The notes under the pieces are model-generated. The model was not told the DNA's origin and searched no databases. It saw only the letters and a list, made by a program, of their open reading frames with translations. The translations under genes were made by a program, and so were the position numbers. A DNA stretch of 64,000 nucleotides from Bradyrhizobium sp. SZCCT0231 (lineage in GTDB: Bacteria; Pseudomonadota; Alphaproteobacteria; Rhizobiales; Xanthobacteraceae), in assembly GCF_018130245.1 (NCBI RefSeq), contig NZ_JAFCKP010000010.1:124001-188000 (forward strand). Reading direction: 5' to 3'. Below are positions 38,081 to 46,700 of the stretch, piece by piece. Each line of letters opens with the position of its first letter. Within the stretch, counting starts at the first letter, position 1.

Positions 38081-38245
38081 ATGAGGTGGTGGATACAGAT
38101 CGCCACGACATCGCGCTCTGCAAACGACTTCGTAGTGGAGTACGTGTCGAAGAAGCTGGGAGAGCAGATTAAATGGCGGGATGGTCATCATGTCACGCTG
38201 CTGCCGACAGGCGACACGCTCAAGTTGGTCAGGCTCGGTGCGTAA
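38081..38245 (+). CDS. Possible small protein (54 residues), uncertain
   Basis: Starts MRWWIQIATTSRSANDF and ends LPTGDTLKLVRLGA, with a mixed, protein-like composition. There is no strong ribosome-binding site, and I recognise no family. It is in the gap before the T1SS transporter, on the same strand. It may equally be random. Confidence 0.25.
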   Translation: MRWWIQIATTSRSANDFVVEYVSKKLGEQIKWRDGHHVTLLPTGDTLKLVRLGA

Positions 38246-38367
38246 AATCGACCTGACTTCTACTTCGCGTAAACAGTAGCTCGACGACAGGGAAATCAAA
38301 CTCGGGACCTGCCTTGGTGATCTTCTTGGGGATCGTCACATAAGGCGCGTTTTCAAGGGCGGGAATC

Positions 38368-40302
38368 ATGACAAACTTTGAACGGTGGGGCGTAATCCCC
38401 TTGCCAGCAGGCCGTTATCGGATCCAACTTTCGCATTTGACGAGATTTGGGGCCGCCGCACGACAGTGGCTGGAAGATGCCGAACTGCGGACGCAAGGGC
38501 CGATCGCCTGGGCAAAGCACCTCGTCGAAGTCTTGCGGCGACGACTGTTCTCCGGTCTGCCGCGGCGGACCAGCGACTATGATGAGTCGCAGTCGGAGCT
38601 GTCGGCTTTCCTGCGGTCTTGCCGCCGGATCTTCTGGGCTCTCGCGGCCTTCAGCGGGATGAGCAATCTCCTCATGCTCACTGGCTCGTTCTTCATGCTG
38701 CAAGTCTACGATCGGGTGCTGCCCGGGCGCAGCATACCGACGCTGATCGCCCTGATGGTTCTTGCGACGGTGCTTTACCTGTTTCAGGGCGGGCTGGATC
38801 TCGTCAGGAACAGGATCAGCGCCCGGATTGGTCGGTATTTCGATGAAAGGCTCGGTGTTCGCATATTCGATGCGCTTGTTCGCCTTCCCTTGAAGACCAG
38901 GGCCGATGGAGACGGCTTGCAGCCGGTACGGGACCTTGATCAGGTCCGCAGCTTTCTGTCGAGCGGAGGGCCGACGGCGCTGTTCGATCTGCCCTGGATG
39001 CCGATCTATCTCGGCGTCTGTTTCCTCTTTCACTTCTGGATCGGCGTCACTGCGCTGGCCGGCGCGCTGGTGCTGGTCGGCATCACGATGCTTACGGAAA
39101 CACGCACCCGAGGGCCGGCAAAGGCGTCCTCGCGTCTCGCAGTCTCGCGAACGGCACTCGCACTCGAGGGGCGGCGAAATGCCGAGGTTCTGCAAGCCAT
39201 GGGCATGCGGCAACAGGCGGCCTTACGTTGGCGGGATGTGAACGCGAAGTATCTCGCGGCCCATGAGCGGGCCAGCGACGTCGCAAACGGCCTCGGGGGC
39301 GCCTCCAAGATCTTTCGAGCGATCCTGCAATCGCTGGTTCTTGCCGTTGGCGCAGTCCTCGTCATCAACCAGGAATCGACGGCAGGCATCATCATTGCGG
39401 GATCAATCCTCACCGCGCGGGCACTGGCACCCGTCGAAATGGCCATTGCGAACTGGAAAGGATTCGTCGCCGCGCGGCAATCGGGGCAACGGCTCGATCG
39501 TTTGCTGAAGCTTCTGCCCAGCGAGGAGGAGCGGCTGGCATTGCCTCCTCCTACCGAGACTCTCACCGTCGAGCATCTCTATATCGGTGCGCCAAACTCG
39601 GAGAGGCCCACCATCAGCGAAGTGTCGTTCCAACTGCGGAGCGGGCAGGCGGTTGGAATCATAGGTCCGAGCGGATGCGGGAAGTCGACGCTGGCACGTG
39701 CGCTGGTGGGGGTATGGCCGTGCATGCGAGGCCGGATCCGGCTCGACAACGCCGCGCTCGATCACTGGTCTTCGGACGCCCTGGGCAAGCACATCGGTTA
39801 TCTGCCCCAGGACGTCGAATTGTTCGACGGAAGCATTGCAATGAACATCGCACGGTTCGATCCGCAGGCGACAGCCGCCGTTGTTCTGGAGGCCGCGCAT
39901 GCCGCGGGCGCGCACGATCTCATCCTTTCGCTTCCGGATGGCTACAGCACGAAGATCGGCGAGGGAGGACTGGCGCTGTCCGCCGGGCAGCGGCAGCGCA
40001 TCGGTCTCGCACGTGCCTTTTACGGAAAACCATTCCTGGTCGTGCTCGATGAGCCCTCTTCCAATCTCGACGCGGAGGGCGAGGAGGCGCTGACCGAGGC
40101 GATCCTGAACGTGCGCCGCCGCGGTGGGATTGTCGTCGTCGTCGCGCATCGTCCGAAGGCGCTTGAAGGTGTGGACCATGTCGTGTGCCTCGGGGAAGGC
40201 AGGGTTCAGTCCTTCGGCAAGAGAGAGGAGGTTCTCAGGAAAGTGTTGCGAAATCCGGTACCGCTCAAGGTCGTCGCGGAAGCTCAAGGAGGAGGCCGAT
40301 GA
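38368..40302 (+). CDS. Type I secretion ABC transporter (PrtD/HlyB-type permease-ATPase)
   Basis: 644 residues. An extended N-terminal region of about 75 residues precedes the membrane domain (helices starting RIFWALAAFSGMSNLLMLTGSFFMLQVYDRVLPG, a PrtD-type signature). The ATPase has Walker A GPSGCGKST (residues about 430), Q-loop YLPQDVELFDG, the ABC signature LSAGQRQRIGLARAFYG and Walker B FLVVLDEPSSNLD, with the switch His in VVVVAHRPKAL. It would export the RTX-like protein encoded upstream together with the adaptor at 40299. The stop overlaps that ATG by four bases. Confidence 0.93.
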   Translation: MTNFERWGVIPLPAGRYRIQLSHLTRFGAAARQWLEDAELRTQGPIAWAKHLVEVLRRRLFSGLPRRTSDYDESQSELSAFLRSCRRIFWALAAFSGMSNLLMLTGSFFMLQVYDRVLPGRSIPTLIALMVLATVLYLFQGGLDLVRNRISARIGRYFDERLGVRIFDALVRLPLKTRADGDGLQPVRDLDQVRSFLSSGGPTALFDLPWMPIYLGVCFLFHFWIGVTALAGALVLVGITMLTETRTRGPAKASSRLAVSRTALALEGRRNAEVLQAMGMRQQAALRWRDVNAKYLAAHERASDVANGLGGASKIFRAILQSLVLAVGAVLVINQESTAGIIIAGSILTARALAPVEMAIANWKGFVAARQSGQRLDRLLKLLPSEEERLALPPPTETLTVEHLYIGAPNSERPTISEVSFQLRSGQAVGIIGPSGCGKSTLARALVGVWPCMRGRIRLDNAALDHWSSDALGKHIGYLPQDVELFDGSIAMNIARFDPQATAAVVLEAAHAAGAHDLILSLPDGYSTKIGEGGLALSAGQRQRIGLARAFYGKPFLVVLDEPSSNLDAEGEEALTEAILNVRRRGGIVVVVAHRPKALEGVDHVVCLGEGRVQSFGKREEVLRKVLRNPVPLKVVAEAQGGGR

Positions 40303-41612
40303 ACGGTCAGGTAGCGCCGGCGCTGCAATCCATCCAGCGTTACATGATCGTCGGAATGATCATGTTCGCTCTGGTGACCTTTGGGGTCGGCGGCTGGGCG
40401 ACAACGACCCAACTGTCGGGCGCGGTGATCGCCCAAGGCGTGGTCGTGGTGGATTCGAGCGTAAAGAAGGTCCAGCACGCCACCGGCGGGATCGTGGGAG
40501 AGTTGCGCGTGCGCCAGGGCGACCGGGTCAATGCAGGCGACGTTTTGATCCGCCTCGACGAGACTCAGACGCTCGCAAATGCGACCATTGTCACCAACAG
40601 CATCGATGAGCTGCTCGCGCGGCAGGCTCGTCTCGAGGCCGAGCGCGATGGTGCCGAGGAGCTTAAGTTTCCCAAGCTGCTGCTCGACCGGGCCAAGGAG
40701 AGCAACTCCGAGGCGAGCCGTGCGATCACTGCGGAGCGGAAGCTGTTCGACCTTCGCCGTCAGGCAAGGAGCGGCCAAAAAGCCCAGTTGCAGGAGAAGA
40801 GCGCGCAGCTGGAGAACGAGATCAAGGGTTATATGGGGCAGACCGAGGCCAAGCAGAAGGAAGTCGAATTCATCCGCCAGGAGCTGGAAGGCGTGCGCAG
40901 CCTCTGGCAGAAGAATCTGGTGCCGATCACGCGGCTCAATTCGCTCGAGCGCGACTCCGCCCGCATCGAAGGGGAGCGCAGCCAGCTCGCGGGAATGATT
41001 GCTCAGTCGAAGGGCAAGATCTCCGAAATCGGACTCCAGATCATTCAGATCGACCAGGATCTGCGGACGGAGGTCGGCAAGGACCTGATCGAAACGCGCT
41101 CGAAGCTCTCCGAGCTGGGCGAGCGCAAAACCGCAGCGGTCGATCAATTGAATCGGGTCGATATCAGGGCACCGCAATCTGGCCGCGTCCACGAGCTCAG
41201 CGTCCACACGGTTGGGGGGGTAATCTCTCCCGGCGAGCAAATCATGCTGATCGTACCTGACGCGGATTCGCTTGCAATCGAGGTCAAGATCGCTCCGCGC
41301 GATATCGACCAGGTCTATGTGGGGCAGACCGCGACAATGCGCTTCGCAGCGTTCAACCAGAAGACCACCCCCGAAATCGATGGGGAGGTCAGCATGGTTT
41401 CGGCAGACATTACGCAGGATCAGCGTGCCGGCACGAGTTACTACACGGGGCGCGTCCTGCTGAAGCCCGAAGAGCTGGCGAAACTTGGATCGGCCAAGCT
41501 GCTGCCCGGCATGCCGGTGGAGGTCTTCATCAAGACAGCCGGTCGGACCGCGCTGTCCTACCTGCTTAAGCCGCTGCACGATCAGGCGGAGCGTGCATTC
41601 AAGGAGCGCTGA
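40299..41612 (+). CDS. HlyD-family T1SS periplasmic adaptor (PrtE-like)
   Basis: 437 residues from ATG 40299 (ATGA overlap, GGAGGAGG upstream). A single N-terminal membrane helix (YMIVGMIMFALVTFGVGGWAT) is followed by a split biotinyl-lipoyl motif (VVVVDSSVKKVQHATGGIVGEL... GDVLIRLDETQT), a long helical hairpin (ERDGAEELKFPKLLLDRAKES onwards, with QEKSAQLENEIKGYMGQTEAKQKEVEF) and a second half with GRVHELSVHTVGGVISPGEQIMLIVPD. It links the inner-membrane ABC transporter to a TolC-type channel, which is not encoded nearby. A large hairpin follows at 41604-41643. Confidence 0.93.
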   Translation: MNGQVAPALQSIQRYMIVGMIMFALVTFGVGGWATTTQLSGAVIAQGVVVVDSSVKKVQHATGGIVGELRVRQGDRVNAGDVLIRLDETQTLANATIVTNSIDELLARQARLEAERDGAEELKFPKLLLDRAKESNSEASRAITAERKLFDLRRQARSGQKAQLQEKSAQLENEIKGYMGQTEAKQKEVEFIRQELEGVRSLWQKNLVPITRLNSLERDSARIEGERSQLAGMIAQSKGKISEIGLQIIQIDQDLRTEVGKDLIETRSKLSELGERKTAAVDQLNRVDIRAPQSGRVHELSVHTVGGVISPGEQIMLIVPDADSLAIEVKIAPRDIDQVYVGQTATMRFAAFNQKTTPEIDGEVSMVSADITQDQRAGTSYYTGRVLLKPEELAKLGSAKLLPGMPVEVFIKTAGRTALSYLLKPLHDQAERAFKER

Positions 41613-41643
41613 GTCTTCGTCTTCGCGCAGACTAGCAGCGCTC
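41604..41643 (+). terminator. Stem-loop at the end of the T1SS operon
   Basis: GAGCGCTGAGTC (41604-41615) can pair with GACTAGCAGCGCTC (41630-41643), giving a strong 12-bp stem with a small bulge. There is no T-run, so the class of terminator is uncertain. It overlaps the adaptor's stop codon. Confidence 0.4.
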
Positions 41644-41774
41644 GACTTCACGCGATCGGGGCCGACGCCTATCGGGTTGAATCCGACCGCTGCTGTCCGT
41701 TCCTGCTCGCAAGCCGTACGCCAAGAGCAGGATTACGCGACTGTCGCGCTGTACAGAGGCCGATCAAGTCGCGC

Positions 41775-42014
41775 TTAGTCCGGTTTGCGTCGACGGCGCT
41801 TGATTATCCAATAGGCCGCATATGCAACTGCGGCGAAGGATAGTCCCGCCCCTGCGACCGGCCCGGGTGCGCCCTGTGCTGTCCCCGTCCCCTGACCGAC
41901 GTAGGTGTAGCTTTGGTCAGGAGGAAAGAACAGAGTAGCCGTGAAGTAGACGCCGGCCGGCACCGCTGCGGCCATCGTGAGGAAGATTGCAAGGACCCAC
42001 CCGGGCAAGGTCAT
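41775..42014 (-). CDS. Small protein with an exosortase-type C-terminal sorting tail
   Basis: 79 residues from ATG 42014 behind GGGAGAAG. The N-terminus is hydrophobic (LPGWVLAIFLTMAAAVPAGVYF, signal-anchor like), then a short Tyr/Gly/Gln-rich segment, then GPVAGAG, a hydrophobic membrane helix (LSFAAVAYAAYWII) and the basic end KRRRRKPD. That tripartite motif-helix-Arg tail is the design of exosortase substrates (PEP-CTERM style), here with GPVAGAG in place of PEP. It is downstream of the exosortase and its accessory gene on the same strand. I infer that it is a substrate, or a processing-dependent component, of that exosortase; the short motif has not been tied to a named family here. Confidence 0.7.
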   Translation of the reverse strand: MTLPGWVLAIFLTMAAAVPAGVYFTATLFFPPDQSYTYVGQGTGTAQGAPGPVAGAGLSFAAVAYAAYWIIKRRRRKPD

Positions 42015-42205
42015 ATTTCTTCTCCCATTGCTTCCGCAGTCAAAAAATAAATAATTTAAGGCAGAATAATCATCAAAATTAAATGCCGTCAATATAAAAT
42101 CGTGGGTGGACGCTGATGGATAATACGCGCGCGACGATTTGACGCCGGTGCATCAGAGCTCCGATGTCCGCACACGAAGATTTAGATCCGGGAGCCCGTT
42201 GTGAA

Positions 42206-42682
42206 TCACGCGGGACGATCTTGAAGTTCGGTCCATGGGAGCCGTTCTGCATTGCAGCCCAAGCTCTCCGCCACGTCGATGACAGGGGCGATGTGCCGAA
42301 CGAATCCAAGTTCGCGAAGAAATCTCGACCACAGATAATGAAACACCGTCCAGGCTATCGGTTGTTGCGTGTAAACGTCGCCCCGAAACACGACGAACGA
42401 GCGATCGGTTCCTGTTGCCAGATGTCGAACGAGATTTCGGTTCGATCCGTCGGGAGTAAGCTTTGCGACCTGCAACTGACATGACGCTCTGGTGGCTCGG
42501 ATGATGAGAGTGCCAGTCGTAATTTCATTGGTCGCCACGACGCTGAAGTGATTTCGTTCGAGGAATCCAACAAGCTCCTCCGCTAGCTGGTCTGGATTTT
42601 CAAATGGTATCGCAATCTTCCATCCAATGGCCAGCAATAGCACGGCCGCGATAGCCCACTTAAATCGGGCGGAGGAGCTCAC
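42206..42682 (-). CDS. Exosortase-linked accessory protein, single N-terminal membrane helix
   Basis: 158 residues from GTG 42682 (GGGGGTGAGG upstream); overlaps the exosortase 3' end by 23 bases. The first 20 residues make a membrane helix (KWAIAAVLLLAIGWKIAIPF). The rest is a mixed alpha/beta soluble domain containing two cysteines (RASCQLQ and SLGCNAE) that probably sits in the periplasm. The position matches the EpsI-like accessory genes that follow exosortases, but it is shorter and I cannot confirm homology. Confidence 0.65.
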   Translation of the reverse strand: MSSSARFKWAIAAVLLLAIGWKIAIPFENPDQLAEELVGFLERNHFSVVATNEITTGTLIIRATRASCQLQVAKLTPDGSNRNLVRHLATGTDRSFVVFRGDVYTQQPIAWTVFHYLWSRFLRELGFVRHIAPVIDVAESLGCNAERLPWTELQDRPA

Positions 42683-43514
42683 GCCTCACCCCCAGTACGC
42701 AGAAGCCGACCGTCAGGCCCAAAATGGCTGTGTTCGCGACCGCGCCTCCCCACCAACTGTGGAACATGGCGTAGTGCCATTGGCTCAAACCCATAAAGCT
42801 TATACGAGTGACATTCACCGTCACGACGGAGAAGCAAGCCATCAAACACCAGAATGGATCGTAAGCAGTTTTCTTGTGGCGGACTAACTGGTTCACCGTC
42901 ACCCAGCAGAGAAACGCAAGCGATACGTTTGCGAGCGAGGAACAGCCTGGCAGAATGACCAGAACGCCGGAAGCGTCGGCAAATTCGACGACGTCTCCGG
43001 TTCGAGGGGTACCCAATATCCAACCAACGAGTGCGGCGTCGATCCGCAAAATTGGCTCAGCAAAGAAATGAAAGAACAACCGGCTCCAAAGCATGGGCAC
43101 GGTAACGGCCAGAAGGATAAGAGCGCCGCGCCGCAATGATGAGGCATCGGACGTGTTGATGATATAGAGACTGAGCGCGGTTACTGCCAGCCAGCTGGCG
43201 GGACCTACCGGTAGAATGGCGAGCAGCACAAAGGCCGCTCCCAAGACGAGTTCTGAAGAACGAATCCCAATCGTTCGGTCCTGAAGAACGAGGGAAACTC
43301 CGGCGACACACGATATCCAAACGATTACACTGATCTCAAACGTGCCGAGAAGCGCATCTAGCCATCCAAGCCCGTGGACCGATTGAATGACACGGGATGC
43401 CAGCCCACTGGCGCATCCCAGGGCAAATAATCCTGCGAAAAATACACCACGAGGCAGGTCCTTCACCAGCGGCGAAGCGGAACTACCAACAATCGGTTCA
43501 TCCGAAGCAGTCAT
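42660..43514 (-). CDS. Exosortase/archaeosortase-family transpeptidase
   Basis: 284 residues with about eight membrane helices. The exosortase catalytic triad is visible: PGCSSLANVSLAFLCW (Cys), TVNVTRISFMGLSQ (Arg) and YAMFHSWWGG (His). The family cuts and re-anchors proteins carrying a C-terminal sorting tail, in the inner membrane at the periplasmic face. Start ATG 43514 follows GAGGCG. It is the first gene of a three-gene minus-strand operon with an accessory protein and a tiny substrate-like protein. Exosortases usually coexist with exopolysaccharide loci, and this window has a large one. No named subclass can be assigned without a profile search. Confidence 0.88.
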   Translation of the reverse strand: MTASDEPIVGSSASPLVKDLPRGVFFAGLFALGCASGLASRVIQSVHGLGWLDALLGTFEISVIVWISCVAGVSLVLQDRTIGIRSSELVLGAAFVLLAILPVGPASWLAVTALSLYIINTSDASSLRRGALILLAVTVPMLWSRLFFHFFAEPILRIDAALVGWILGTPRTGDVVEFADASGVLVILPGCSSLANVSLAFLCWVTVNQLVRHKKTAYDPFWCLMACFSVVTVNVTRISFMGLSQWHYAMFHSWWGGAVANTAILGLTVGFCVLGVRRELLRPI

Positions 43515-43772
43515 AATGTAGCGCCTCGTGTCGCTTCAATTTAGCCGTGAGGGCTCCAACCGGAGCGCCATTGAGAGCCCTCTGAGGTCTCTCCAAGAGC
43601 CTTACGCAAGCCGCCGTCCTGCTCGATCCGGCACTTCGGTGCGTCGGTTCGACCAACCAGCCGTCAAACGACCGTGGCATGGCGCGGGGGCGTTGGCCAT
43701 TCAGGGCATCGCTGCACACGAGGTTGCGCGCAACGGCGTTGCCGCATAAGCCTTGGGGACGCGGCATCCCGA

Positions 43773-46700
43773 CTACCCCACTGCCTTGAAGGTCGCGACC
43801 TGCATCACCCATGCCGCAGAGCCCTGGAGAGATGCTGTCGCACTGTAGCTGCCCGTCGCGGTTACGAACCGGTCCTGGGCAATATCAAGGTCAGGCGTTG
43901 TAATGACACGCGTGGTAAAGCCGCTGCCGGCCGCAGTGAACCCACCCGTCGTCGTTCCGGCACCGAAGATGAGCTCATGCGCGGTGGAGGTTGTAACGGC
44001 CCCGGTGCTGGCTGAACTGGAGGTGCCCGACGCCGAGGTGCCGATATCAAAGGGATTGATGAGAGCGAGACCGCTGTACTCCAGAGCGCGAATGTCCACG
44101 TATTGAGTTGCAGTGTTGAAGGTCACTGTCACAGTGTTCGCGCTAGCGGCGGCTTGCTTGATATTCGGGGCGTAGTAGATGGCCTGGCTGATACCGCTGC
44201 CTCGCGCTGTCGGGACGGCGAGCTGATAGACATTGCCGGCCGAGTCCGTGACGGACGTAATATTCGATGTCGTGTTATTCCATCCGATCACCAGGATGTT
44301 CGTATTCCCTGTCGTCTGCGCGTTCGTGTAGGCGACCGATACCTGGGTCTGGTCGGTTTGCGGGGTGGCGGAATTCACCTGGACGAATGCTAACGGTGCC
44401 GGCGTCGTGACGGCATTATAAGTCGCAGTATAGGTCGCGCCGCCGACGGGGACTGTGATGATGTGATCTTGAGTGCCGCCATCCGACCACGAGGCGAAGT
44501 TGTAGGTCGTGGTTCCGACGGTCGCGTTGCGCGCTTCGATCTCATGATTGAAGCCGATCAACGTGTCGTAGGTGAACGGCGTCGTGCGCGCGATGCCGTC
44601 CAGATACAGTGTCAATCCGGCAGGCGCCGTGTTGAAATTGAGATTGACCTTATCGGGGAAGATCGTGACGGATTGGCTGGATTGCAGCCCGCTGGAATCG
44701 GTCGCGGTCAGCGTGATTCGATATCGGGTGAACCCGCTAAAGTCGTGCCCGGAGGTCGGGATCGTGAACGTGCCGCTGGTCACGCCGGTGATAGGAATAC
44801 CCGGATGAACATGACCTTCGTGGAGGAAGTCGATATTCCAGGTATAGGCACTTGCGGGGAGTGTACCGTCTTCGGCATCGGTCGCGGTGCCGCTGAATGT
44901 GATCACGTCGCCCGCCCTGAAGGTCGCGCCATTGGTTGGCGCAAGGAGGCTGACAACGGGACTATTGCCGACGCTGATCGCGATCGGGGTCGATAGTGTG
45001 GAATTGACTCCGTCGGAGACCGTCAGCCGGGCCTGATACGGGCCGGAGACCGTGTATGTGTGCGACGGGTTGGCCGCGGTCGAAGTCGCGCCGTCACCGA
45101 AGTTCCACGAATAGGTGAGAGGCTTTCCTTCCGGATCAGATGAACCGCTACTGGAGAAGTTGACGGTGAGCGGGCTGGGTCCTGTCGTTGGTGATGCCGA
45201 AGCCGTCGCTACCGGGGGCAGATCCGATTGAATGAATTCGATGCGGCGGATTTTGCTTACGCCGAATGTGCCGCTGATATCGGAATAGCCGAGGTCGACA
45301 TAGTAAAGCGCGCCATCGGGGCCTTCGGTCAAGTAGACAATGTCGCCGTAGGGGCCATCTACCGAGCCGTCGGCTGGCTCGAAGTTGAAGACGCCGGTCA
45401 CGTTTCCGTTGGCGTCGAACGTCATGCGCTTGATCCAGTTCTGAGTGTAGTCCGCGAAGAAGAAGCTACCCTGATAGCTGCTTGGGAATTGCGTGCCGTG
45501 ATAGACAAACCCGGCGACGATTGCGGCGTCGCGTCCATTGTGCGGATAGTAGTAAGCCGGTGCAGTGTAGGCGGGATTCCCGTTCGGAGTTTCCACGTTC
45601 GGCCAGCCGTAATTGGCGCCCTTCGCTCCGATGTCGATTTCCTCGATTGCAGTTGTATAGACGTTTCCGCCAACATCGCCAATGATAAGCCGCCCAGTGG
45701 GCGCGTCGTAGTAGGCGCGGAAGGGATTGCGCAGACCAAGCGCCCATACTGCATCGTAGTTCGGTCCGTTGCCATCGTAGAACGGATTGTCGGTGGGAAC
45801 GGTGCCGTCCATGTTGTATCGCAGGATCTTGCCGCGCGGCTTCGTGAGATCCTGCGATTCGCCAGCCTGGAAATGCTCCCCGGTCGTGAGCAGGATCTTG
45901 CCGTCGTTGCTGAAGTTAATTGCCCCGCCGTGGTGCTCGGCATTGGCAATTTCAGTGTCCTGATAGATGACGAACTCGCTACCGGGCACGGTACCCGTCA
46001 GCGTTGCATTCGCCGTGAAGCGCGAGAAGCGATCCACGTTCGGTGTGCCCAGCGTATAGAAGATGTAATAGTAGTGATTGGTGTTGAAGTTTGGGTCGAG
46101 CGCTATGTCATAAATGCCTTGCTGCACTCCTGCCGAGCCGATGTTGGTGAGTTGCAGGAAAGGCGTGGGATCGGGCGTGGTATAGGGCGGGGGCAATATC
46201 TTGATTGTGCCCGCAAGTTCCACCACCAGCATGCGGCCGTCGGGAAGGAATTTGATCGCGGTCGGCAGATTGAATCCCGTCGCCAGGATTTCGTTCCGGA
46301 AGAAACTGCTGTTCGCGACGTTGACGGTTATCGGTGCTGACAATGTCGCGTGGCCATCTATGTCGGTCGCCTTCGCGGTGATAGTGTGCGCGCCATTACT
46401 GGCCGTACGCGTGTCCCACGCAAGCGCGTAAGGGTCGTTTGTATCGGGGGAGCCGGTTGCCACATTGTCGATATAGAACTGCACATTGGCGATGCCGGTA
46501 TCGTCGGTTGCATCTGCAGTCACATTGACGATGCCGCTAACTTGCGCCCCATTGATTGGGGAAGCTATCAAGACCTGAGGTGCTCCGGCCGTCGGGTTGC
46601 CGACGGGCGTCGTCATGTCCGATTGCACTTGGGCCAACGTCAGCGCGCGGTTGTAGATGCGCAGGTCGTCGAGCGCTCCCTTGTAGAATTGCGCGGTCGA

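Noticed and set aside
38081-38245. Small plus-strand frame as a firm gene
   Set aside because: Kept only as low confidence because there is no strong ribosome-binding site or recognised family.
39403-41651. Two long minus-strand frames opposite the T1SS genes
   Set aside because: They are complementary shadows of the ABC transporter and HlyD genes, which have definite motifs.
43515-43772. Possible gene between exosortase and giant protein
   Set aside because: Frames on both strands (for example 43528-43749) lack start signals and look random.
43773-44400. Exosortase tail on the giant LEPR protein
   Set aside because: The C-terminus ends VATFKAVG with no membrane helix or Arg cluster, so it is not a typical exosortase substrate.
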